From assembly GCA_030432295.1 (NCBI GenBank), contig JAUIHI010000006.1:1-64000 (forward strand): a stretch of 64,000 bases of DNA. Direction: 5' to 3'. Made by a program: the position numbers and the translations under genes. Source of the stretch: Anaerolineae bacterium. Its GTDB lineage: Bacteria > Chloroflexota > Anaerolineae > Caldilineales > Caldilineaceae. Positions within the stretch are counted from its first letter, which is position 1. Each line of letters opens with the position of its first letter. This document shows positions 34,977 through 43,387 of this stretch, one piece after another. The notes under the pieces were generated by a model. That model did no database searches. It saw nothing but the letters and a program-made list of their open reading frames with translations, and was not told the DNA's origin.

Positions 34977-36412
34977 GGCTCTCTCCTCTCGGCCAGACCG
35001 GCCAGGCTGCCCACAGCGACGACCAGCAGCAGCACAACCAGCGCCCAATTTTGGCCGGTGATGTGGCGGCGCTGGCTTTCCTGGCCACTTGTGGTCAGGA
35101 CATCGGCCATCAGTGTCTGGTATTCAATGCCGCCCGCATAGCCGCTGACCAGCCCGACAATCTGGCCGCTGTCCACATAGGGGCGGATGGCCGGGTCCAC
35201 CGCTGCGCTGGTCACTGCCACAATCGGCGCGTCGTCCAGGGATTGCACCTGCTCGATCCAGCGCTGCACCTCCTCGGAACGGGCGGCCAAAATCAGGAGG
35301 AGGGCCGGGCTGTCTGTGGCGAGCGCTCTGATCGCGGCCCGGTTGCCCACCGCGCGGCCCTGCATATCCACGGGTACGCTTTGGACGGGCGCCTGGCCCA
35401 GCAGAGGCAGAGAGGCCACGCCGCCAGGCAGATAGCCCCCTTCCACCAGTGTGTCGCCCAGTTGACGGCTGAGCGCGGCCTGGGATGCACCAGTGCGCGC
35501 AACGGCTATCAGTCGCCGGGCTGTGGCCGGGCCGCCGGGCAGCTGGCTGACCACCAGCAGGCGTGCGCCCTTTTCCAGCAGATGTTCGATGACGGGCAGG
35601 GCGGCCAGGTCCATCTCCCCGGCGTTGCTGGGGTCGTAGGCCCAATTGACAAGCACCACCGCGTCGGCGGACAGGCTGTCGATGGCGCTGTAGGCTGCAC
35701 TCACCCCAGGCCAACTGTGGGGGCGGCTGTCCGGCGTGGCATTGGCAAACCAGAGGCCCAGCAGCAGCGCGGCCAGCAGCAGCCCGTAGATCCAATTGCG
35801 CCGCCACAGCCCTCGCCCCTGCCCAGCCGACAGGCCCACTTCCGGGTTCTCTTGGGCCGGGTCTTCCAGAATCGGCACATCTGTGGCGAAAAGCTGGCGC
35901 AACTCCCGCCGGGTCTCGTAGGGGAGATCGTCCAGAGCGGAGCGGGTTGGCCCAGCCGATTCTGGCCGGAAAAGGCTCTGGTCTATCTCGATGGGTTCGA
36001 TCAGTCCTTGCAGACCGCCCACCAGACGCTGGGGCGCGGGCCGGGGTGGGGGATCGGTCGGCTGGGCATCGCTGTCTGCCCGCAGCCAGGGCTGATCGTC
36101 TGGTGAGGGCCTTCCCCTTTCGGGGGGATTGGGCCGTTCAGAACCGGGCCGCTCAGAATCGGGCCGCTCAGATTCAGGCTGGTCAAAATCGGGCCGCAGC
36201 CAGGGCTGGGTCTGGGCCGGATCGGAGGGGGGCGTTGGCGCATCGTTGCGCGGCTGAAAGACCGGCTCGTCGTCGGCTGGTGGGTTGCTCTTGCGGGTCA
36301 TTTCAGCCGCATCCAGGCCGAGCAGATAGGCTCCGCAGGCTCCGCAAAAGGTGGCTGCCAGGGGGTTGGGTTTGCCGCAGTGGGGACAGCCAAAGGTGGA
36401 TGTCGATGTCAT
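34973..36412 (-). CDS. Zinc-ribbon, membrane-anchored protein with large extracytoplasmic domain
   Basis: A 479-residue protein. The N-terminal zinc ribbon is CPHCGKPNPLAATFCGACG (Cys 9, 12, 23, 26). A ~110-residue Pro/Asp/Glu/Arg-rich linker with SERPDSERPGSERP-type tandem wording follows, then a TM segment (WIYGLLLAALLLGLWFANA). The ~240-residue globular domain (VVLVNWAYDPSNAGEMDLAALPVIEHLLEKGARLLVVS, PALLLILAARSEEVQRWIEQ) ends in a C-terminal TM (WALVVLLLVVAVGSLAGLA). The globular part has a Rossmann-like alternation. No family is known to me. Confidence 0.75.
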   Translation of the reverse strand: MTSTSTFGCPHCGKPNPLAATFCGACGAYLLGLDAAEMTRKSNPPADDEPVFQPRNDAPTPPSDPAQTQPWLRPDFDQPESERPDSERPGSERPNPPERGRPSPDDQPWLRADSDAQPTDPPPRPAPQRLVGGLQGLIEPIEIDQSLFRPESAGPTRSALDDLPYETRRELRQLFATDVPILEDPAQENPEVGLSAGQGRGLWRRNWIYGLLLAALLLGLWFANATPDSRPHSWPGVSAAYSAIDSLSADAVVLVNWAYDPSNAGEMDLAALPVIEHLLEKGARLLVVSQLPGGPATARRLIAVARTGASQAALSRQLGDTLVEGGYLPGGVASLPLLGQAPVQSVPVDMQGRAVGNRAAIRALATDSPALLLILAARSEEVQRWIEQVQSLDDAPIVAVTSAAVDPAIRPYVDSGQIVGLVSGYAGGIEYQTLMADVLTTSGQESQRRHITGQNWALVVLLLVVAVGSLAGLAERREP

Positions 36413-36415
36413 GGC

Positions 36416-37057
36416 CTAGCCCTTTGGCCCGAAGAAGAGACGGACCCCGGCAAAAAGCACGGCTAATGCACCGCCCAGCAGCGCGCCGCGCATCACAGCC
36501 ATCACCGGGACAAGCAGCAACCAATCGGCAAATTGGGTGGCGACCGGGGGCAGGGCCTGCTGGCTGAGGGGCGTCTGGACCAGCAGTGTGATGAGCGCGC
36601 CGGCCAGAATCCACAGACCGCCGGGGCTGCCCAGGCGTAGATAGCGGTAGGCCGCGGCCACGACGAAGAAACCGGTGAGCGCGAAAAGGGTGGCCTGTCC
36701 CGGTGCGATGAGGGCATCGAAGGTCCATTCCAGCAGGGGGCTGGTCACACCACCGGACGCGGCAAAACCAGCGACCAGCACGAGAACAAAGGCTACCACC
36801 AGCAGAAGACTCAGGGGCCATTCCTGGCTGCCCTGTTGGATGCGGTCGAGATGGGTCCACAGGAGATGGAAAACACCGAGAATGAGGGTGAAAGCCGAGA
36901 GGAGTAGCGCCCAGGTGTAGAGTAGATTGGCGATGGGTCGGGTGGGCAGGTCGCTGTTGAAGCCGTCGCCAAGGCGATCCACAAAGAGCAGCCCTGCGAC
37001 CAGCGCCACAATCAATAGTGCGATGCGGTTGATCCACGGCGAGCGCTGGGCGAACAT
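36416..37057 (-). CDS. Polytopic membrane protein, operon gene 1
   Basis: A 213-residue protein from ATG 37055-37057 (MFAQRSPWINRIALLIVAL). The frame is open further upstream only through repeat text. Six hydrophobic segments are visible, among them LLYTWALLLSAFTLILGVFHLLW, LSLLLVVAFVLVLVAGFAASG and GLWILAGALITLLVQ. Its stop is 3 nt before the next start. The RBS is poor because the GGGTATTGG repeat (37071-37088) lies directly upstream. Confidence 0.7.
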   Translation of the reverse strand: MFAQRSPWINRIALLIVALVAGLLFVDRLGDGFNSDLPTRPIANLLYTWALLLSAFTLILGVFHLLWTHLDRIQQGSQEWPLSLLLVVAFVLVLVAGFAASGGVTSPLLEWTFDALIAPGQATLFALTGFFVVAAAYRYLRLGSPGGLWILAGALITLLVQTPLSQQALPPVATQFADWLLLVPVMAVMRGALLGGALAVLFAGVRLFFGPKG

Positions 37058-37185
37058 TGGGGTTAGGTATTGGGTATTGGATATTTGGGTAGACGGCGAT
37101 TGGCGGTCCGCCGTCATGTGGTAGGGAGTATAGCAGAGACGGGGGGATTCTTCCAGTCGTTGCAGGCAAAAGATAGCCCAAACAA

Positions 37186-37214
37186 TTGACGAAAGTGGGC
37201 AGTCGTGATAATGT
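37186..37214 (+). promoter_or_regulatory. Promoter of glyA
   Basis: TTGACG (37186-37191), a 17-bp spacer and TAATGT (37209-37214). It points to glyA at 37375 and leaves a leader of about 150 nt. The leader contains a GC-rich hairpin around 37268-37300, but no riboswitch consensus that I recognise. Confidence 0.5.
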
Positions 37215-37374
37215 GACCCGGTTGCGCGGCACAGTCGCCCACAGGACAATGACGTTGATTAGTAGCGTTGGCGGGGGCTTTGACCAGCCCGCTGGCATGA
37301 CGGATAGAACGACAGAAGTGGAGACCGGCGCGGCAGGCGTCGGCATTTATTTGTTCACCAGGAGAAACCAGCCT

Positions 37375-38682
37375 ATGCAGACCCTTTCCCCGACTCAGGA
37401 ACACGCCCTGACCGCCTGGATCGATCAGCCAGATCCCCGCAAAATTTTGCAGGAAGTGGACCCGGATATTTACAACGCCATCGAACTGGAACGCAAGCGC
37501 CAGAACGACGGCATCGAACTGATCGCCAGCGAGAATTATGTTTTCCCGGCTATTCTGGCCGCGGCGGGCAGTGTATTGACCAACAAATACGCCGAGGGCT
37601 ATCCGGGCCGGCGCTATTACGGCGGCTGCGAGTTTGTGGACATCGCCGAGCAGATCGCCATCGACCGGGCCAAAGCGCTCTTTGGCGCAGAGTTCGCCAA
37701 TGTCCAGCCCCATTCCGGCGCACAGGCCAACGCTGCGGTCTATATGGCCCTGCTCCAGCCCGGCGACACTGTGCTGGCGATGAAGCTGGACCACGGCGGT
37801 CATCTGAGCCACGGCTTCCATCTCAACAGCTCCGGCCACTACTACAATTTTGTCCACTACGGGCTGAACCCAGACACAGAGCAACTCGACTACGACGAGA
37901 TTCTGCGTCTGGCCAAGGAGCACAAACCCAAACTGCTGCTGGTGGGGGCCAGCGCCTATCCCCGCCACTTCGACTACCCCCGTCTGCGCCAGATCGCGGA
38001 CGAAGTGGGCTGTCTGCTGATGATGGATATGGCCCACGTGGCCGGGCTGATCGCGACCGGGCTGCACCCGGACCCGGTCCCCTATTGCGATGTGGTGACG
38101 ACCACCACCCACAAGACTCTGCGTGGCACCCGGGGCGGACTGATTCTGAGCCGGGAGAAGTACGCCAAGGACATCAACCGGGCGGTCTTCCCCGGAATGC
38201 AGGGCGGGCCGCTGATGCACATCATTGCGGCCAAAGCGGTCGGCTTCAAACTGGCCATGGAACCCTCCTTCAAAGCCTATCAGCAGCAGGTGCTGACCAA
38301 CGCGGCCGCGCTTGCCAATTCGTTGCAGGCCGAGGACATCCGCATCGTCAGCGGCGGCACAGACAACCATCTGATGCTGGTGGACCTGGGCAGCATTGGC
38401 GATGACAATGTGACGGGCAAAGCCGCTGAGAAGGCCCTGGACAACGCGGCCATCCACTGCAACAAAAATATGATTCCCTTTGACCCCAAGCCTGCGATGG
38501 TGACGAGCGGCATCCGCCTGGGCAGTCCCGCCGCGACAACGCGAGGGATGGGCGTGGCCGAGTTCCAGCAGATTGGCCGCTGGATTGCGTCGGTGGCTCG
38601 CGAACCGGGCAATACGGCCCTGCAAGAGCAGGTGCGGGCCGAAGTGTTGGAGATGGTGCAGGCCTTCCCTGTGCCTGCGTAA
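37375..38682 (+). CDS. glyA: Serine hydroxymethyltransferase
   Basis: A 435-residue SHMT, which interconverts serine and glycine with tetrahydrofolate. Motifs: [60 protein letters not shown] and [14 protein letters not shown], with the PLP lysine in [15 protein letters not shown] and FPGMQGGP downstream. ATG 37375 has CAGGAGAAA in front and starts at the usual place; the 63-codon upstream extension is untranslated leader. It is a complete enzyme with no odd residues. Confidence 0.96.
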   Translation: MQTLSPTQEHALTAWIDQPDPRKILQEVDPDIYNAIELERKRQNDGIELIASENYVFPAILAAAGSVLTNKYAEGYPGRRYYGGCEFVDIAEQIAIDRAKALFGAEFANVQPHSGAQANAAVYMALLQPGDTVLAMKLDHGGHLSHGFHLNSSGHYYNFVHYGLNPDTEQLDYDEILRLAKEHKPKLLLVGASAYPRHFDYPRLRQIADEVGCLLMMDMAHVAGLIATGLHPDPVPYCDVVTTTTHKTLRGTRGGLILSREKYAKDINRAVFPGMQGGPLMHIIAAKAVGFKLAMEPSFKAYQQQVLTNAAALANSLQAEDIRIVSGGTDNHLMLVDLGSIGDDNVTGKAAEKALDNAAIHCNKNMIPFDPKPAMVTSGIRLGSPAATTRGMGVAEFQQIGRWIASVAREPGNTALQEQVRAEVLEMVQAFPVPA

Positions 38683-38692
38683 GAAGCCTTTA

Positions 38693-38758
38693 CCACGAAG
38701 GCACGAAGACACAAAGGAAAAGCAAGAAATCTTTTTCGTGTCTTTGTGCCTTCGTGGT
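38693..38758. repeat. CACGAAGGCACGAAGACAC palindrome, copy 1
   Basis: CCACGAAGGCACGAAGACAC-type left arm and CGTGTCTTTGTGCCTTCGTGG right arm around an A/T-rich centre, starting about 10 bases after the glyA stop. A related copy is at 43314-43379. It may double as the glyA terminator. Confidence 0.75.
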
Positions 38759-38833
38759 TTTGCAGCCTGATTTTGTCTTTGTCCTTCCCCCGCTCGTCGT
38801 TTGCCCACAGCCCAATTCAAAGCGAGGTCGGTA

Positions 38834-40183
38834 ATGTCCGCACGTTCTGACTCTACAGAGACCCACAGCCCACCCCCGGTTGACGACCGCAAAGAGCTGG
38901 TCAGTTGGTATTTCTACGACTGGGCCAATTCGGCCTTCTCCACAACCGTCGTCACTGTCTTCCTCGGCCCCTATCTGACCAGCATTGCCAAAGCCGCCGC
39001 GGATGCGGAGGGTCTCGTTCATCCCCTCGGCATCAGCGTCTTCGCCGACTCGTTTTTCCCCTATATGGTTTCGCTGTCGGTGCTGCTACAGGTCTTCTTC
39101 CTGCCCATTTTGGGGGCCATCGCCGACTATTCCCATCTAAAAAAGCAGATGCTGGGTTTCTTCGCCTATCTGGGCGCGGCGGCCACGATGTGTCTCTACT
39201 TCTTGCAGGGGGACAACTATCTGCTGGGCGGCGGACTGTTCCTGCTGGCGAATCTGAGCTTTGGCGCGTCGATTGTCTTCTATAACGCATTCCTGCCGGA
39301 AATCTCCTCCCTGGAAAAGCGGGATACGGTCTCATCCCAGGGCTGGGCGCTGGGCTATCTGGGCGGTGGCATTTTGCTGGCGGTCAATCTGGTGCTCTTT
39401 CTCAACGCCGAGAGTTTTGGTGTTTCGGAGGGCCACGCGGTGCGCATCAGTATGGCCTCGGCGGGTATCTGGTGGGCGATTTTCACCGTTATTCCGTTGC
39501 TGAATTTGAAGCGACGTCAGCCTCTCAAGAGTTTGCAAGCGGGCGAGCGGATGCTCACTGTGGGTTTTCGCCAGCTTGCCCACACCCTGCGCAACCTGCC
39601 CAAATATCCCCAAACCCTGCTCTTTCTCATCGCCTATCTGCTCTACAACGACGGTATCCAGACGGTCATCGCGCTCTCGTCCCAGTTTGGGAGCGAAGAG
39701 TTGGGCGTGGGCGCATCGTCGCTGATTGCGCTGATTCTGATGGTGCAGTTTGTGGCCTTTGGGGGCGCTCTCTTCTTTGGCTATCTGGCCGGGAAGATCG
39801 GCACAAAGCGGGCCATTCTCGCCAGTCTGGTCATCTGGAGCCTGACGGTCATCTACGCCTACGCCTTCTTGCAGACTGAAATTCAATTCTTCATTATGGG
39901 CGCGGTGATTGCGATTGTGCTGGGCGGCAGTCAGGCCCTGAGCCGTTCGGTCTTCTCGACGATGATTCCTAAAGGCCAGGAAGCCGAATATTTTAGCCTC
40001 TACGAGATCAGCGAACGGGGGACCAGTTGGATCGGGCCGCTGGTCTTTGGGCTGGCGCTACAGATGACCGGCAGTTACCGGGTGGGTATTCTGTCGGTGG
40101 TCATATTCTTTATCGCAGGTCTGGTGATGCTGCCCTTTGTGAACTTCCATCGGGCCGCGGTCGAGGCGGGGAACGCGGAATGA
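38834..40183 (+). CDS. MFS transporter, UMF1/Atg22-type
   Basis: A 449-residue protein with about 11-12 hydrophobic segments. The UMF1/vacuole effluxer signature SWYFYDWANSAFSTTVVTVFLGPYL opens it. ADSFFPYMVSLSVLLQVFFLPILGAIADYSHLKKQ, SLEKRDTVSSQGWALGYLGGG and LSRSVFSTMIPKGQEAEYFSLYEISERG are further family blocks. ATG 38834 has GCGAGG in front. Atg22-type relatives export amino acids; the substrate here is unknown. It ends in a strong terminator. Confidence 0.88.
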   Translation: MSARSDSTETHSPPPVDDRKELVSWYFYDWANSAFSTTVVTVFLGPYLTSIAKAAADAEGLVHPLGISVFADSFFPYMVSLSVLLQVFFLPILGAIADYSHLKKQMLGFFAYLGAAATMCLYFLQGDNYLLGGGLFLLANLSFGASIVFYNAFLPEISSLEKRDTVSSQGWALGYLGGGILLAVNLVLFLNAESFGVSEGHAVRISMASAGIWWAIFTVIPLLNLKRRQPLKSLQAGERMLTVGFRQLAHTLRNLPKYPQTLLFLIAYLLYNDGIQTVIALSSQFGSEELGVGASSLIALILMVQFVAFGGALFFGYLAGKIGTKRAILASLVIWSLTVIYAYAFLQTEIQFFIMGAVIAIVLGGSQALSRSVFSTMIPKGQEAEYFSLYEISERGTSWIGPLVFGLALQMTGSYRVGILSVVIFFIAGLVMLPFVNFHRAAVEAGNAE

Positions 40184-40228
40184 ATGGGGAATTTTGAAGT
40201 CGGAATACGGAATGGAAGAGGTTGTGAC

Positions 40229-40270
40229 GAAACGTGAGAGTGGGTTGTTTACTCTCACGTTTCATTTTTT
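40229..40270. terminator. Intrinsic terminator between converging genes
   Basis: Perfect 13-base arms (40229-40241 and 40251-40263, GAAACGTGAGAGT) with a 9-base loop, then ATTTTTT. It stops the UMF1-type transporter transcript and may also serve pyk from the other side. Confidence 0.85.
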
Positions 40271-40279
40271 ACCTATCAA

Positions 40280-42043
40280 TTAGTACGTCCCGTCGTAGGC
40301 GCTGCCGGTGACAGCGTCCAGCACAATCAACTGGTTATCCTTCAGTTCGTCCCAGTGGCCTCTGGCCCCGACAAGCGCGGGGATGCCCAGTTCTACCGCG
40401 GCCAAGGCGGCATAGCTCTCCCGGCCTGGCTCGGCTGTGATCAGTCCACCTACCTGATAGACCAGCTCGGCCCAGCTTGGGTCGATCCGTTCTGCCACCA
40501 GAATGTCTTGTGTGCTGACGGAAAGCGAATCCATCGTTTGCCCCGGCTTCATACGCAGAACCCGACCACTGCTGCGGCGGTTGCCGACCCCATCTCCGGT
40601 GACCAGCACCCGGGCAATTTTGCGCACAGTCATCAGATTGGTTGCGCCGGGGATACCCCCCACTACACCACCTGTCACCAGCACAATATCCCCCTGATCC
40701 ACATAGCCGGCCCGGTGGGCCAGCCGCACTGCATCCTCCACCACCTCATCCGTTGTGTTCATACGCCGCCCCAAAATCGTATAGACGCCCCAATAGAGGG
40801 TCAACTGGCGGTGGACGACCGGGCTGGGGGTGACGGCGATAATCGGCACGTGGGGGCGATAGCGGGCCAGTTTCTTGGCCGTGGAGCCGCTGACCGTCGG
40901 CGCAATGATGGCCGCCGCATTCACTTCCAGGGCTGTGGCAACTGTGGCCCGACTGACCGCACCGGCAATGGTGATGGCCCGTGTGGTGGGTGTGCTGGGG
41001 CGGGTGTGGGCCGCCGCGGACATAGAACGCACCCGCTCGGCCTCTTCGGCAATCTTGACCATTGTCTGCACCGAGCGCACGGGGTAGATACCCGAAGCGG
41101 TCTCGCCGGAGAGCATAATGGCGTCGCTGCCGTCCAACACCGCATTGGCCACATCGCTGGCTTCGGCACGGGTGGGGCGAGGATTGCGGATCATCGAGTC
41201 GAGCATCTGGGTTGCGGTGATCACCGGCACGTCGGTTTCGTTGCAATAGGTGATGATCATTTTCTGCACCATCGGCACAGCTTCCGGGCTGGTCTCGATG
41301 CCCAGATCGCCCCGGGCCACCATCACCCCGTCCGATGCGTCAATGATCTCCCGAATGTTCTTCACTGCATCCGGTTTCTCAATTTTGGAAATGATAGGGG
41401 TGGTGCGACCAAAGCCAGCCTTTCCCCGGATCATTTTGCGCAATTCTTCCACATCCTGGGCCTGGCGTACAAAACTGAGCGCGATCCAGTCCACCTGCTG
41501 CTGGAGCAGAAACTCCACATCGGCAATGTCTTTGGGGGTGAGGGAGGGGATTTCCAGCTTGGAATGGGGCAGGTTCATGCCTTTGTTGTCGTGCAGAGTG
41601 CCGCCGACGATGACATTGGTGATAATCTCGTCTTCGGTGGTTCCGGTCACCTCCAGTTCCAACAGCCCATCATCGAGCAGAATCCGCTCGCCGGGGCGCA
41701 CCATCCCCGGCAATTCGCTGTTCTGCAGCGGAACCCGGCCCGGCTCGCCCAGCATATCTGTGGCCGCCAACACCAGTTCCTCACCCGCCTTCAGGGGCAC
41801 GCCGCCCTCTTGCATGCGCCCCACCCGCAGCTTTGGCCCTTGAAGGTCGCCAAGAATGGCGATGGGTTTGTTGCGCCGCTGGGATATCTCCCGGATACGC
41901 TGGATATTCTGCGCGTGGTATTCGTGGCTGCCGTGGCTCATATTGAGCCGGGCCACATTCATCCCCGAATCGATCAACTGTTCGAGGACCTCCGGGTCGT
42001 GGCAGGCTGGCCCGATAGTACAGACTATTTTGACACGCAGCAT
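40280..42043 (-). CDS. pyk: Pyruvate kinase with C-terminal PEP-utilizer-like domain
   Basis: A 587-residue enzyme (PEP + ADP to pyruvate + ATP). Motifs: RVKIVCTIGPAC, NVARLNMSHG, ILGDLQGPKLRVG, LSFVRQAQDVEELR, ISKIEKPDAVKNIREIIDASDGVMVARGDLGIE, and VITATQMLDSMIRNPRPTRAEASDVANAVLDGSDAIMLSGETA. The last ~100 residues match the extra C-terminal domain of Geobacillus-type PKs (ELGIPALVGARG). The GLTSHA phosphohistidine element of that domain reads GRESYA here, with Tyr in place of His, so the domain is probably structural. Confidence 0.94.
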   Translation of the reverse strand: MLRVKIVCTIGPACHDPEVLEQLIDSGMNVARLNMSHGSHEYHAQNIQRIREISQRRNKPIAILGDLQGPKLRVGRMQEGGVPLKAGEELVLAATDMLGEPGRVPLQNSELPGMVRPGERILLDDGLLELEVTGTTEDEIITNVIVGGTLHDNKGMNLPHSKLEIPSLTPKDIADVEFLLQQQVDWIALSFVRQAQDVEELRKMIRGKAGFGRTTPIISKIEKPDAVKNIREIIDASDGVMVARGDLGIETSPEAVPMVQKMIITYCNETDVPVITATQMLDSMIRNPRPTRAEASDVANAVLDGSDAIMLSGETASGIYPVRSVQTMVKIAEEAERVRSMSAAAHTRPSTPTTRAITIAGAVSRATVATALEVNAAAIIAPTVSGSTAKKLARYRPHVPIIAVTPSPVVHRQLTLYWGVYTILGRRMNTTDEVVEDAVRLAHRAGYVDQGDIVLVTGGVVGGIPGATNLMTVRKIARVLVTGDGVGNRRSSGRVLRMKPGQTMDSLSVSTQDILVAERIDPSWAELVYQVGGLITAEPGRESYAALAAVELGIPALVGARGHWDELKDNQLIVLDAVTGSAYDGTY

Positions 42044-42088
42044 ACATCCCCCTGGATTTCTACGATTCGAATGGACTGGGAATCTTCA

Positions 42089-43210
42089 TCAATCGATAAA
42101 TTCATATGGAATATCTGGCTCTGCAGATGGTTTCTCTGGTTCTGGTTTTTCTGAGGCCGGCTTCTCTGGGGCCGACTGCTGGGCCGACGCTTCCTCGGCC
42201 TCGTGCAGCGTCCGTTCGCCCGCATCGTGGCGGGAGCGGGCCTCTTCAAAGGCTTCTTCGCTCATGCCCAGGGGCCGCTCTTCTCCCAGCGTCTTGTGCA
42301 GCCCTTTGCGCAGCCCCTGGAGGGTTCGTTCCAATGGGCGGTCGCTGTGGGTTTCGGCAAAGGTGGTGACCGCTGTCTCCGGGTCCAGCGGGGCCAGCCC
42401 ATAACGGGCAGCCAGGCGTTCCCGGTGCTTGACAATCCAGAGATAGAGATCGGCCTCGGTGCGGCCCGGAAAGTGTTCAAGCAGACGCAACTTGCGCATG
42501 GCTTCGACAACGGGCAGATAGACCGTATCGTACCAGCTAATCACAGCCTCTGCCCGACTGAGCCGTTCGGCCCGTCCTTCGTTTTCTAGGTCCAGATTGC
42601 GCAGGTAGCGGTGGACTTCGATGTGATGACGCAGAATTTCGTAGCGACCGGGAACGGTCATGCTGATGTCCGCGCCGGGACGCAGCAGGTCCAGATGGGT
42701 CTCGGCCATAAACTCGGCATATTCGATTTTGATAATCCACAGGTCCCGCTCGAAGTCGGAGAGGGTAAGTGGAATAGGCGTCTTTAGCTCGGTGACGTAG
42801 GCTTCGATCCGGTCGATCTGGTTGGCTCTGGCCACGCTGACCCGGTGGTTGCCATCCCGAACAAAATAGACCTCCCCCAGTTTGTAGAGTTCAATCGGGG
42901 GCACGCCTTCCATTGAATTGAGCGCCGCGTCTATCTTGGCCCAGCGGGCACCGCTTACATTGGAACGGGGCAAAAACTCCCGGGTGAAGTCTCTGTAGCG
43001 GCCCACACTGCCCACAATTTTTTCCAGGAGGACGTATTCGGTGCGATGGCTGATCTCCTGGCGCGCTCTCAACCGATCCGCCACATCATTGAAGCTGACC
43101 AGATTGGTGTCTTCGCCTGTAATCAGGCCCATCAGATCGATCAGTTGTGCTTTGCGCAGACTGGACGTGTAATGCTGGCGTGCCACTGCGTCGTGATATT
43201 CACTAGACAT
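42089..43210 (-). CDS. ParB/Srx-like N-terminal domain protein
   Basis: A 373-residue soluble protein. Near residues 110-130, YKLGEVYFVRDGNHRVSVARANQ matches the ParB/sulfiredoxin-like nucleotide-binding fold (GNHR box). The following ~190 residues are helical (WIIKIEYAEFMAETHLDLLRPG, ISWYDTVYLPVVEAMRKLRLLEHFPGRTEADLYLWIVKHRERLA). The C-terminal ~60 residues are a disordered Ala/Glu/Pro/Lys tail with EKPASEKPEPEKP repeats. It is not a chromosome-partition ParB (no HTH, no parA). Function unknown. Confidence 0.75.
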   Translation of the reverse strand: MSSEYHDAVARQHYTSSLRKAQLIDLMGLITGEDTNLVSFNDVADRLRARQEISHRTEYVLLEKIVGSVGRYRDFTREFLPRSNVSGARWAKIDAALNSMEGVPPIELYKLGEVYFVRDGNHRVSVARANQIDRIEAYVTELKTPIPLTLSDFERDLWIIKIEYAEFMAETHLDLLRPGADISMTVPGRYEILRHHIEVHRYLRNLDLENEGRAERLSRAEAVISWYDTVYLPVVEAMRKLRLLEHFPGRTEADLYLWIVKHRERLAARYGLAPLDPETAVTTFAETHSDRPLERTLQGLRKGLHKTLGEERPLGMSEEAFEEARSRHDAGERTLHEAEEASAQQSAPEKPASEKPEPEKPSAEPDIPYEFID

Positions 43211-43234
43211 TTTTCTATTTGCGTTCTATGAAAG

Positions 43235-43280
43235 GGAAAGCAGGTGATAGCGCCCGAATTGGGTAGCTCACCTGCTTTCC
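43235..43280. terminator. Terminator-like hairpin
   Basis: Perfect 13-base arms (43235-43247 and 43268-43280, GGAAAGCAGGTGA) with a 20-base loop. It lies between the DUF3048 gene and the ParB-like gene, both on the minus strand; T-rich text follows on the minus side. Confidence 0.6.
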
Positions 43281-43313
43281 GTTGCAGTTATTTGAATTCA
43301 GTTTAGAAGATTA

Positions 43314-43379
43314 ACCACAAAGACCCAAAGGCACGAAGAAAAAGAAGTCTGTTTTCTTTGTGCCTTCGTGGCTTTGTGG
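43314..43379. repeat. CACGAAGGCACGAAGACAC-type palindrome, copy 2
   Basis: CCACAAAGACCCAAAGGCAC left arm and GTGCCTTCGTGGCTTTGTGG right arm, ending 8 bases from the DUF3048 stop. It is a relative of the 38693-38758 element. Confidence 0.7.
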
Positions 43380-43387
43380 CAATTTTT

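Noticed and set aside
37215-37374. A glycine, THF or ZTP riboswitch in the glyA leader
   Set aside because: The conserved cores of these classes could not be matched in the right order. Only a generic GC hairpin is present.
42089-43210. A chromosome-partition ParB
   Set aside because: Only the ParB/Srx-like GNHR box is shared. There is no HTH, no parA neighbour and no parS site.
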